A DNA stretch of 43,315 bases from NCBI GenBank assembly GCA_002887195.1, contig PJAB01000097.1, forward strand, positions 1-43,315. Direction: 5' to 3'. The notes beneath the pieces were generated by a model. The model saw only the letters and a program-made list of their open reading frames with translations. It ran no database searches and was not told the DNA's origin. Each line of letters begins with the position of its first letter. The first letter of the stretch is position 1. Positions 1-9,285 of this stretch are shown here, piece after piece. The stretch comes from Chrysochromulina parva (taxonomy: Eukaryota; Haptophyta; Prymnesiales; Chrysochromulinaceae). The translations under genes and the position numbers were made by a program.

Positions 1-383
1 TCCCTTGAATCTGAAACGTGAGCAGCATATCTCCCGGTATGCGTCCGCACGGTACCCCATATGCCCAATACCCCTTCCCCCTGGTTGGGCCCCTGTGGTA
101 GCTCTGCCAACAGTCTCATCCCACGTTGAGTTCACGGCCGCTTAACTGTTGGGGTCAAGCGGCAGGGCAGCAATAAATGCAATATCATGAATGTCAATGT
201 GCCATGCCCATGGAATGTGCATTCTTGGAAGGTTGGATCCAGCGTGGGTCAGCATAATCCGTACGTAATCCAATATCCTTTTCAGAGAAGTCGCAAGTCC
301 CAGGATTATAACCACACATGAAATGATGACCGATGGACTTTTGGTGTCTGACGTGAGGGGTCTCGGTGTCGACTACAATAACG
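1..383. other. Left-edge flank, no gene recognised
   Basis: This stretch lies 3' of the F-box gene. It has only a short minus-strand open frame that overlaps that gene's end and resembles nothing I know. Composition is less GC-rich than the genes. It may hold the 3' UTR of the F-box gene or the edge of a gene outside the window. Confidence 0.5.
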
Positions 384-1214
384 CTATGCATCTCCGCACG
401 GACAGGCTGACCAGCTCCGAGCGCATCCATCGCGCAACGGTGGCGGCCGACTCAGAACATCACGTATGATGGAAGGGTGCTCTTCTTCTTCGGCCATGTG
501 TGCGGCACGCTCGCGGTGAGTACGCCTGCCTCGTTGCTGCGCCTGTGGCGGTCGTCGGTTTGGAGGTGAGTAGTTGAGATTCAGCCGATGCAGGTCGCCA
601 ACGTGATCTGTATCGCCGCCCTGTTCTGGGAGCACATGCAGCCTCCATTGACCCCCGAGGCATAGCATGTGTCCCTGCAGCGTGAGCTCGGACGTACTGA
701 CGCGAAGCTCAAAGGAGGCGAGGCTCGGCCCATCTTGGCTTGCGCAATAGTCGAGCAGCTCGATGTTCAGCGCATCGCCGGTCCATGTGCCACGAATCTT
801 GGAATATGGGCCGCGCTGGCATTTGGCGGCTGGGGTCGCCAGCGCCGCGAGGTTGACGGGTTGGTCGAGCAGAAAGTGAGAATACACACCGGAAAGTGTG
901 CCATCCGAATGTAAGCGCATGCGGCCGCCGTGGCAGCCGATGGGAACGAGCGCCGTAGGCAGAGCGTCGAACGTGAAGAAGCCGGTTTCCACACTCAAAC
1001 CGGGCCAGCGACGTGGGAGCACACCGCGCCCTGCACTGCAGAGTGAGCGGCTCACGCACTTGGCAGTCATGCACTCGATCGTCGAGAGATGATCAAGAAT
1101 GTGGCTCAGGAGCTCGACAGGCAGTTGGCTCAGCCCGTTCACCTCGGACCAAGCGTTGTCAGCCCATGAAAATGTCAAGAGTGAACGCACAGGAAGAGGC
1201 AGTGGCAAAGGCAT
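384..1214 (-). CDS. F-box domain protein
   Basis: The product has 276 residues and starts at an ATG. Residues about 28-62 read LSQLPVELLSHILDHLS followed by a Cys/Val-Ser-Arg pattern, the usual F-box helix set that docks to Skp1 in SCF ubiquitin ligases. The rest (about 90-200) has alternating hydrophobic strands with a GRMRLHSDGTLSGV stretch and a later GTWTGDAL, suggesting a small beta-barrel substrate module; this part is inference. The last 70 residues are Arg/Pro-rich and low-complexity, so the true C-terminus could differ if an intron is present. The next gene upstream is on the same strand about 300 bp away. F-box is fairly sure; the substrate is unknown. Confidence 0.75.
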   Translation of the reverse strand: MPLPLPLPVRSLLTFSWADNAWSEVNGLSQLPVELLSHILDHLSTIECMTAKCVSRSLCSAGRGVLPRRWPGLSVETGFFTFDALPTALVPIGCHGGRMRLHSDGTLSGVYSHFLLDQPVNLAALATPAAKCQRGPYSKIRGTWTGDALNIELLDYCASQDGPSLASFELRVSTSELTLQGHMLCLGGQWRLHVLPEQGGDTDHVGDLHRLNLNYSPPNRRPPQAQQRGRRTHRERAAHMAEEEEHPSIIRDVLSRPPPLRDGCARSWSACPCGDA

Positions 1215-1514
1215 GCTTTGGACGCGGCGTGCACGTTTCAGAGCTAGCCTTCTAGGCCTACTTCACGACCTGTTAGAAGACCAACACTTTCTGCTCGTTG
1301 ATGTTCGGACATGGGAAGCTTGATGGCGCGCAAGCTTGATATCGCCCACAGATGATCTCGGATGACCTCGGATAACCTCTGATGACAACAATGTACGGAC
1401 ACATTCATACCGCTTTTGACGAGGCTGACGAAACTCAATCAAAACGAACGCAGTCTGACTGTAACCAACAACGTTTTCGAAAGTTTGCATTCCTACGTAT
1501 AAAGAGGCACACGC
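1215..1514. other. Intergenic with GATGACCTC-type short repeats
   Basis: No gene is seen here. Around 1347-1388 the plus strand carries about four imperfect copies of a 10-12 bp word of the form GAT(G/A)ACCTCGG. It closely resembles the minisatellite filling the intron at 7542-7760, which contains ACCTCTGATG on the minus strand. It may be an old intron remnant, or part of the F-box 5' region or the neighbouring gene's 3' UTR. Confidence 0.5.
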
Positions 1515-3416
1515 TCATGCAGCAAGCGGCCCCGTCACGACGTTGTTGATCCTGGCCACCATCCTCTCGACGACGCCGAGCAGCTGCAGCTTGCGGAGCA
1601 CCATCATCCTGAAGGCGGAGAGCACCTTGTCCCAAATCTGGACAGCCTCTTCCTCCGAGATGGTGCCGCTGCCATCGACGTCGAGTTCCTTGCACACCTC
1701 GCGCCAGTGGCTCATCATGTATCGGAGCGAGGGGGCTTCATCCCAGAGCGCGCCCAAGTTGGAGAGCAGAGCCTCGACGAGAAGCTTTCCCTCCTTCGCC
1801 TCGTCGCCCGCGGACTCGGTATAGTCGATTTCGCCATTGGGGCCAAGCTTGCCGCCACACTCCTTCTTGACGTCTTCGATGGCCATCGTGACCACGCCCT
1901 GCTCATCGTACCCCGCGAGCTGGGTGCACTGGTCGAGAGCCTTCATGTACTTGACGACGTACACGTCCTTGTCCGCCTCGGTCGCCGGCCCAACGCTCGA
2001 CACCTCGCGCACCTCGTCTGTGCCGTCGTCGAAGAAGATCGCGTGCGTCGTGTCCACGTACGTGGCGAGGTACAGGCGCTGGGGGTCGGAAACGGACGCC
2101 TCGCTCGGAATGCATCGGACCATGCAGAAGTCGCCCTTTTCAAGGAGTAGCGGCAGTGGATACACGCCTAGCTTATCCAGCTTGCTCGTCATGGCACGCA
2201 TCGTTTCGAGAAGGATCCGGTCCCAGATGGCGACCGCCTCCTTGGGCGTGATGGTGCCCGAGCCGTCCTCGTCCGCCTGAGCGCATGCGACTTGCCAGTT
2301 GGCCGCCACCGCCGCCGCCGCGCGGCTGTGCGTCTTGAGCGCCCCTATGTTCTCCATGAGCGCTGCGCAGAGCAGCTGACCCTCGCGCGCCTCGTCCCCA
2401 GCCTCTTGGGTATAGCTGATGGCCGCGTCCTTGCCGAGGGTGCCGCCCATGGCCGCGCGCACCTTATCGATCGCCTCGCGAACCAGCTGCTTCGAAGGGC
2501 GGCGAGCGATCGCCTTCAACTGCGCGACCGCCATCGTGTAGCGCAAGATGGCCTTTTCCTTGGCCGCTGCAGACGCGGGCGCGATCCCAACGGCATTCTC
2601 GACTTTGCCGTCGCCGTCGAGGAACACTACCTGGGTACTGCTCATGTACGTCGCGAGGCTCGGTCCTGGGTCGCTGCCGAGGGAGCTGACCCAGACCCCA
2701 AGGTCGCCGCCGGCGCCGGCGGGAAGAGCTGATAGGGGCTGCTTCGTCTGCGACGCGAGGCACAGGTCACCACGGTAAAGGCGCGCTGGCGCGCCGAGTA
2801 CGTCCAACTTGGCGGCGACGAATTCGCTGATTGTCATGGCCATCTGCGCCCAGATGGACGCCGCCTCCGCATCAGAGATGGTCCCCGAGCTGTCCATGTC
2901 ATGCTCCGCACACACCTCCTGCCAGTGCGAGCGCATCCAGTCGATGGCCGGGCTCTGCTTCGCGATGGCGCCAAAGTTTTGTAGGAGCGCCTCGAGGAAC
3001 AGTTGGCCCTCCATCATCTCCTCGCCGGCTGCCTGCGTGTACGAGATCATGCCATCATCTCCTAGTGTACCGCCCATCTGCGCCTTCACCTTCGCGATCG
3101 CCGCGGAAATGATCTCCTCCGGGTCGTTGGCCAGAAGCGTCTTGCACTCGGAGAGCGTGGAGCCGTACACGGCCTTGGCGGCTTCGCGATCGTCGCGGGT
3201 CGCCTCCGAGAGGGCAGCCACCTCCACCTCAGACTCGGAGCCGTCGTCAAAGAAGATGACCATCCGCTTCTTGAAGTCGACGACTGTGGCGAGGAAGTAC
3301 TTTGAGCCCTCACCGACGCGGCGCTCATCTTCTACCGGCAGCGCCATACACAGTTCGCCCGGCTCGAGCGCATGTGTGGGATTTTTCCTGGGCTTACCGA
3401 ACATGAGGCGCATCAT
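1515..3416 (-). CDS. Triple Tudor-like/EF-hand repeat protein
   Basis: About 633 residues from the first in-frame ATG; the frame stays open to a TTG at 3536, so an upstream exon is possible (a TTCTCACAG acceptor-like site lies just before the ATG). Three tandem modules of about 190 residues each hold (a) a small beta-barrel with the pattern YLAT(Y/V)VD...IFFDDG, similar to Tudor/agenet folds, (b) a helical block with GGxLGxxxxISYTQxAG, and (c) one canonical EF-hand loop: DMDSSGTISDAE, DEDGSGTITPKE and DVDGSGTISEEE. All three loops keep the calcium ligands at positions 1, 3, 5, 7, 9 and 12. The second module's barrel is the most degraded. Calcium binding is well supported; the partner and role are unknown. 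Confidence 0.8.
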   Translation of the reverse strand: MMRLMFGKPRKNPTHALEPGELCMALPVEDERRVGEGSKYFLATVVDFKKRMVIFFDDGSESEVEVAALSEATRDDREAAKAVYGSTLSECKTLLANDPEEIISAAIAKVKAQMGGTLGDDGMISYTQAAGEEMMEGQLFLEALLQNFGAIAKQSPAIDWMRSHWQEVCAEHDMDSSGTISDAEAASIWAQMAMTISEFVAAKLDVLGAPARLYRGDLCLASQTKQPLSALPAGAGGDLGVWVSSLGSDPGPSLATYMSSTQVVFLDGDGKVENAVGIAPASAAAKEKAILRYTMAVAQLKAIARRPSKQLVREAIDKVRAAMGGTLGKDAAISYTQEAGDEAREGQLLCAALMENIGALKTHSRAAAAVAANWQVACAQADEDGSGTITPKEAVAIWDRILLETMRAMTSKLDKLGVYPLPLLLEKGDFCMVRCIPSEASVSDPQRLYLATYVDTTHAIFFDDGTDEVREVSSVGPATEADKDVYVVKYMKALDQCTQLAGYDEQGVVTMAIEDVKKECGGKLGPNGEIDYTESAGDEAKEGKLLVEALLSNLGALWDEAPSLRYMMSHWREVCKELDVDGSGTISEEEAVQIWDKVLSAFRMMVLRKLQLLGVVERMVARINNVVTGPLAA

Positions 3417-3609
3417 CGTCGCTGTGAGAACTACTGCGCAGTGTTTGGTATCGCCGTCGTCCACGGTCAGCACGGTGAGCAAAGTTGCAGCTTTCTCGGG
3501 TTCACGAGGGCTCCGCCGAAAACGCTTTCGGGTCAAAAAGTACTTCAGACTTCGGAAGTCCCTGGAAACTCAGTTTCGTCAAGTTCACGCGCCCCTCCAA
3601 CTCTTCTCA

Positions 3610-3843
3610 CTAATGATGTCCACCGCCCGTGGGTGTGTCCTCTAGTTCCTGTTCTACGAGCGACACGTCGACATGCTCGTCGAGCATAACGGCCATGGTG
3701 GAGGCGTGAGCGTCGCTGTCCTTGGTGCTGCCGCTCGACGTGCAAGTGGGACGTCGTGCCGCCGGCGCACCTCGTCGAGGGAACTTGGGAGACCTGACGT
3801 TGCAGCACTGCGGCGAGAGGGGCGAGAGGGGCGAGAGTGGTGC

Positions 3844-3907
<64 letters not shown>

Positions 3908-4581
3908 GGCTGCTGCGTCTGCGGCTGAACCGGCAGAGGGGCAGCTGGCGACGGTCGCCCATCCGAGCGCCTGATCGGGCTGCAAGCCGGGCGCGCCCTG
4001 AGCGTGGGTAGGAGGAGCTCTTGAAACCATTCGTAGGCGCTGTAGAGCTCTTCGAGATTCGTGGGTTCGGGCGCAAGCCTGGCCACCGCGTCAGCGATTC
4101 CAGCCTGATCGGCGTCACAGTCGTCCTCCTGGCCGCGAGGGCCCAAGGAGGAGCGCAGCGCGTAAAGGCCTGTTGGCCCGCTCGTGGCAAGGCTGCCCGA
4201 AGGGTTGCGGCGGCATCTGGCATGGAGTGCCTCCTGGTCGCCACTCCCATCCTCGATGAGTGTGGGCAGGCTCGGCCGCCTGGAGGCGCGCGAGCGGCGC
4301 AGCGTGCTAGGGCTGCGCCGTTCGAAGGCAACCATCATGTCGCGAGCAGCCCGTAGCATCTCGTCGTTCCCGATCTCCAAGGCACGAGCCCGCAGTATAG
4401 GGGACCGTTTGCACCGTTGCATCGCTTCGGCGACAGGCCGCAGGGCAATGCGGCACTGGTGAAGGGCGACTGCGGCGATGATGACCATCATGACCGTCGT
4501 GCCTATCAATAAGTCTATAATCTCCTGCGACATAGCCGACGAGAAAGCCGCCGTCACGGTGGCGTCTTGAGCACCCGACAT
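3610..4581 (-). CDS. Single-pass membrane protein with polyQ tract
   Basis: 323 residues from the ATG at 4581; the longer frame starts at a TTG and was not used. One membrane segment lies at about residues 20-42 (EIIDLLIGTTVMMVIIAAVA), preceded by a short acidic N-terminus, which suggests a short lumenal or outside end and a long soluble tail. The tail has a basic Ser/Arg-rich part, a short helix (LEELYSAYEWFQELLLP), then a run of about 20 glutamines encoded by uninterrupted CAG, then a PLSPLSPLSP repeat. No catalytic domain is recognised. It is divergent from the Rieske gene at 4918. The frame is probably real given its consistent length and clear membrane segment, but the function is unknown. 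Confidence 0.6.
3847..3906 (+). repeat. (CTG)20 microsatellite, CAG on coding strand
   Basis: Twenty uninterrupted CTG units on the plus strand give a pure CAG-encoded polyglutamine run in the minus-strand membrane protein. Imperfect CTG/CGG units continue to about 3925. A pure tract is expected to be length-variable between strains. Confidence 0.95.
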
Positions 4582-4917
4582 TTCCAAGTAATTTTTGCTG
4601 CAAATGAGATGATCTCCCGATCTTCCTGCGAGGTTTCGGAAATCGTCAAAATTAATGGTCGCGCGACGTACGCGTTCACGTTCACGTTAATATGCCATCT
4701 CAGCAAGACGCACAGCCACAGGTCCCGTGGAGACACAACGTGGGGGGCGCAGAGTTGGTCGTGCGTCCACCCGTAATCCGTGGAAATATGATCCCACTTG
4801 CAGTTGTGAGTGAGTGAGAGAATCGCTCACGTCTCACCACTCTTTTAATATGATAGTAGTTTTGTGTGTTCTTGTCTTGACTTGACTTGACTTGACTTGA
4901 CTGTTCTTGGTTTCTCA
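4582..4917. promoter_or_regulatory. Divergent intergenic region, probable shared promoter
   Basis: This 336-bp gap separates the start codons of the polyQ membrane protein (minus) and the Rieske protein (plus). It is AT-richer than the flanks. It should hold both promoters; no TATA box or other core element is called with confidence. A pentamer array sits just before the Rieske start. Confidence 0.4.
4876..4900 (+). repeat. (CTTGA)5 pentamer repeat in Rieske leader
   Basis: Five perfect CTTGA units end 17 bp before the Rieske ATG at 4918, so the array probably lies in the 5' UTR or core promoter. Confidence 0.9.
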
Positions 4918-5490
4918 ATGCGATTTACTCGCCACGTGTGTTCCGTCGCTTCGCGATTGACACTGCTGGACGCGAGCGAAGCTAAGACGCTCGCGACGGG
5001 AACAGCTCGCCAGCTCACAGTGCGTGTGGCTAAGAACGACACACAAGTGCGGCTGCTTGACATATTTGTGTGTCGTGACCTCGAAGGCCGCCTGCGTGCC
5101 TTCGAAAACTATTGCCCACATGCCGGCGGCCCGCTCAACATGCTGCCCGACCGCTTCTTCACGCGTGATGGCACGGCACTATTATGCACGAGCCACGGCG
5201 CAAAGTTCTCGCCGACGAATGGCGAGTGCTTTCACGGGCCATGTGCTGGCAAGGCTTTGCACATGCTCGAGCTTGAGGAGGACGAGTCGGGTGCGATCGG
5301 TACATGCAATCGAGCGCTCGAATTGCTGTGCGAGAGCGGCGGTGGTGCTTTCATTTTGCGGGAGCGTCACGAGGCTGATGCTCAAGGGCCCCAAGTACAG
5401 CGACCCACATCGCCGCCACCAAGGCCAGCGCGGAGCCGGCGCCGAGCTAGCATACCGCACTCCGAGGGCACTCCGGAGCCTGCCAAGTGA
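4918..5490 (+). CDS. Small Rieske [2Fe-2S] domain protein
   Basis: 190 residues from the ATG at 4918; an upstream in-frame TTG was not used. The cluster ligands are clear: C66-P-H68 in NYCPHAGGPLN and C90-T-S-H93 in CTSHGAKFSPTNG, followed by a Cys-rich ECFHGPC segment typical of ferredoxin-type Rieske proteins. There is no catalytic oxygenase domain, so it is a stand-alone electron-transfer or regulatory Rieske protein, not an oxygenase alpha subunit. The last 45 residues are Pro/Arg-rich and probably disordered. No strong targeting signal is visible, although the basic first residues (MRFTRHVCSVASRL) could be a short mitochondrial presequence. Its partner is unknown. Confidence 0.85.
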   Translation: MRFTRHVCSVASRLTLLDASEAKTLATGTARQLTVRVAKNDTQVRLLDIFVCRDLEGRLRAFENYCPHAGGPLNMLPDRFFTRDGTALLCTSHGAKFSPTNGECFHGPCAGKALHMLELEEDESGAIGTCNRALELLCESGGGAFILRERHEADAQGPQVQRPTSPPPRPARSRRRASIPHSEGTPEPAK

Positions 5491-5902
5491 GTTGAGGACA
5501 AAGCACTTATTCACAGATTGTGCGAGCTTGCGAGGCCGCGCCCGAGGACGGGGAACACATCACAGTGCTCGGTCTGGCTTGCGACGTGTGCGCGGGCCCG
5601 GGCCCTCGTCCACACGATGCTACGTCGGGTCGGCACGCTCTTCTATCGTATGAACTTGACGAGTTCAGCCTCTTCGTGCAGATGACGCCCACTTGTACGG
5701 TGCCATTCTGGCTCTCTCTGTGTGTACACCGAAGCAAAAAATCCAATCTGCAATCATATCGTATGTGCGCGCTTTTTCAACTCAACTGATACATCCGGGA
5801 TGATCGATCAATGAATCATCCGGACCGCTTCAGACGTCGTCTCTACATGTACCACTCCACTTTCTCTTTCAAGTATCATGCGCGCGGCGTAGTACGTCAT
5901 AC
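5491..5902. other. Convergent 3' flanks, no gene seen
   Basis: This lies between the stop codons of the Rieske protein and the large coiled-coil gene. A plus-strand open frame through about 5520-5789 has no recognisable domain and is probably 3' UTR. Confidence 0.5.
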
Positions 5903-8900
5903 TCATAGCCATTCGCCGTCCCCTGTGGCCACCTCGGCCTTTGCCAGCCGCTCGGTGAGCTCCCGCCGCGCTGTCTCGAGCTCGTCGGCCAAGTCATAGT
6001 CCTCATCAGCGCAGGCGGCATCTATGGCTTCATCGAGTGCGCCCACGCGCGCCCGCATCGCCTGCACCTCCGCCGCGCTCACGCCAGCTGCCGCCGCGCT
6101 TTCGTCAGCTGCCATCGCGCCCGCAGCCGCGTCCACTCCAGATTGGGACGGTTCCGCATTTGTTTCCTCAGGCTTCGTCACGGAAGATAGGGACGGTTCC
6201 GCATTTGGTTCCTCAGGCTTCGTCACTGAAGATTCGGACGGCTCCGCATTTGGTTCCTCTGGCTTTGTCTCTAGCTCCGCCACTGGCTCCAGATGAGCCT
6301 CGAGCGCGGGCACGGCGGCGCTGCGCTCTGGATTCGCTTCCTGCAGCGCTCGTGCAACGGCGGCGCCCACGAGTGCCGAAGCCGTGGCAGCATCGGCAGC
6401 ATCGGCAGCATCGGCCACCGACGCATCGTCAGTCGACAGCAACGCCTGAGCCACCGCTGCCGCGACGACGCGCTCGGCTTCGGCGCTCGCCTCATCGGTG
6501 GACGTGGCCACCGTCGGCGCCTCGGCAGACAGCTCTACCTCCTCGTAGGCCTCGTCGTCGAGCGCCGTGTCGGGCGCTGGCTGCCATGCCTCAAGAGAGT
6601 CGTCCACTTCGGCCGCCGCGTCCCCGTCATCCCTATCGTCCCCGTCGGTTGCGTCAGTCGCATCGTCCCGTGGCTCTCTGGGCTCGTCGGCCTCCCCGTG
6701 CATGCAAGTGCTCACCACGGCTCGATGTGGCTCATGGGCCTCGCCTGCCTCCTCCTCCGCCACCACCACCTGGGCCTCCTGCTCGCCGTGCATGCAAGCG
6801 CTCACCACGGCGCCCGCCTCCTCCTCCACCACCTGGGCCTCCGGCTCGCCCACGCCCCCGTCCCCCGCCTTGGGCGCGCGCGCCGTCACGAGCGCCGCGC
6901 GCCACTCGGCGAGTGCGTCGAGGTGCGCTCGAAGCAGCGCTTGCTCGGCGCTCAGGACGGCGCCGGAGTCCGCCTCGCGACCGCCCTCGCCCTTGCCCTC
7001 GGCGAGTGCCTCGTCGAGCATCCGCCGGCCGATCCGTTGCTGCGCCGCCAGCAGCCTGCTCAGCCGCACGTCCGCCGCCGCGCGCTGCCGGCGTGCCTCT
7101 TCACGCGCCTCGGCCTCGGCCGCGCCAAGCACGAGAATGGACGTGTCATCCGCGAGCGTCTGTCGACGGAGAGCCTCTTGTCGTGCGGTCAGTGCTTCCT
7201 CCTCCGCCGCCATCGCCTTGAGCTCCACCGCCACCAGGCCCGCCAACTTGAACTCCCGAGCGGCCGCCGCGGCCCTCTTCCTCTCGACGAGCTCCGGCTG
7301 ACGCTCCGCGAGGCTCTTGAGTGCCTCTCGGACTGCCTCGAGCTCGGCCTTATGCCCAAGAGCGGCCGTGCGAACCGCACCGAGCGCCTCGCTCACGGCG
7401 GCGGCCTCCTCCTCCGTGGGCGCCAACCGAGCGCGGCTGGCCGCCGTCGCCTGCTCGCTCGCTCGAGAGTGCTCGCAGACCAGCCGCAGCAGCCTCGCCG
7501 CCGCGCGCCGCGTCTCGCGCTCGGCACGAAGGGCGACGTACCTGATGAGGGACGCAATCAGAAGGCCATCGGAGGTCATGAGGAGGGTCATCAGAGGCCA
7601 TCAGAAGGCCATCAGAGGTCATGAGGAGGGTCATCAGAGGCAATCAGAAGGCAATCAGAAGGCCATCAGAGGTCATGAGGAGGGTCATCAGAGGCAATCA
7701 GAAGGCCATCAGAGGTCATGAGGAGGGTCATCAGAGGCCATCCGCAGAGCTGCGACGCACCTCTCCCGCAGAGCACGAAGCTCGGCGGACTTGGCCGCCA
7801 CCTCCCCACGCGCGGCATGCCACGACGCGACACGCTCGCGCCGCTGGCGCGCGAGCTCCGCGCCGGCGTGCTCGAGAGCGCCCAGTTTCGTCAAGAGGGC
7901 GTCGCGACGCAGCCCGAGCTTCGCAAGGGGCTTCTCGAACGACGCGCGCACGGCCGTGAGCTTCTCGTCATGCCGAGCTACCTGCCGAGCGCACTCGGCC
8001 TCCTCCACGAGCGCCGCCGCGAGCATTGCACGCAGCTCCTCGACCTTAGCTTGCGCGGCCGTGTGCTTCACGAGCCAGCTCGCGCGCGCCTCGTCCTCGG
8101 GGGCGGCTGCCTCTCGTATCTGCCCCTCGATCGCCTCGGTCTCCGACGCAAGCTCCGCCTCGTCCTCCCTCAGACGCGCCGTGTCGAGGGCGAGCCGCTC
8201 GGCTTCGCCCTGGCACCATTCCGAGGCCGCCGCGCTGGCCTCGCGCGCCGCCTCACGCATGGCCGCCACCTGCGCCAGCTGCTCGTCGCGCGAGCGCACG
8301 AGCTGCAGCGCAGTGCCTTGAAGCTCCTCGAGGGCTGCTCCCGAGGCCGCGAGCAGCTCCAACCGGTACTCATGGAGCGCGGCGGTGGCGGAGGCGAGCC
8401 GCGCGTGCGCCGCGCCCAGCTCGGCGCGCGCCGTCCTGAGCGGCTCCTCGAGCGCCTCGGCCACTTCGAACTCGTCTTTGGCGGTCGCCTCGAGCTGCGC
8501 CGCCTCCATGCTGGCGACGCTCGCCTCGAGCTGGACCACCACGGCGGCCGCCTCCGTGCGCTCGCTCAGCACGCTCGGCGCCGCGTTGCGGAGCGTCTCG
8601 AGTGCTTCCACTGCGCTGGCATCGAGCGCCGTCGACGCGTCTAAGGAGCTGGCCGACGCTGCTTCGCTTGCGGCGGCGGTAGGGGCGGAGGCGGTGTGAG
8701 CGGCGGCGGCGGTGTGAGCGGCGGCGGCGGTGGGAGCGGCGGCGGTGTCGGGCGGCCCTACTGCCACGCTGTCTGGCGCTACTGCCGCGCTCTTCCCACA
8801 GGGCGTCTGCGACGGCTCGACAGCGCTTGCGACAGCGCTCGCGGGAGCGGCGGCAGAGAAGCCATCCCGATTGGGGGTGGCCGTTGGCACAGGCTGTATC

Positions 8901-9253
8901 TCGTTCGTAGGTTTACTACCGGTAGACGAAACCTCGGATGGCCTCGGCGTGTCAACGGCCACCACCATGCTGCCGTCGGCTGGGCGCGCGGGCGGCTGCG
9001 ACTCGAGGGTGGAGCCGGCCGACGTGTTGGCTGCGGGCGTGGCGGCGGCGGCGGCGGTGGCGGCGGGTGTGGTGGTGGCGGCGGCGGAAGGCGTGCTGGG
9101 GGTGGCGACGTTGCGCGACGCGGGTGTGCGCAGAGTGAGCCCCGATAGTAGCGAGCCCCCGGCCGGCGAGGCGCCCAAGACAGCGCGCCCACCGACTGCC
9201 GGCGAGGACGGCGGCAGGCTCGCACGCGCCGCGGTGGGCGCGGGGCTGGCGGA

Positions 9254-9285
<32 letters not shown>

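Noticed and set aside
3417..3536. TTG start for the EF-hand protein, and similar TTG/GTG starts for other genes
   Set aside because: Nuclear eukaryotic genes rarely start at TTG or GTG; first ATGs give sensible proteins, although upstream exons cannot be excluded.
5487..5516. Possible 30-bp intron at the end of the Rieske gene (GTGAGT ... TTCACAG)
   Set aside because: Too short for splicing in most eukaryotes, donor unlike the other introns here, and no homology downstream.
6037..7624. Plus-strand frames of 394 and 443 residues opposite the coiled-coil gene
   Set aside because: Arg/Pro/His-rich shadow translations of a GC-rich helical gene, with no domain or coherent hydrophobic pattern.
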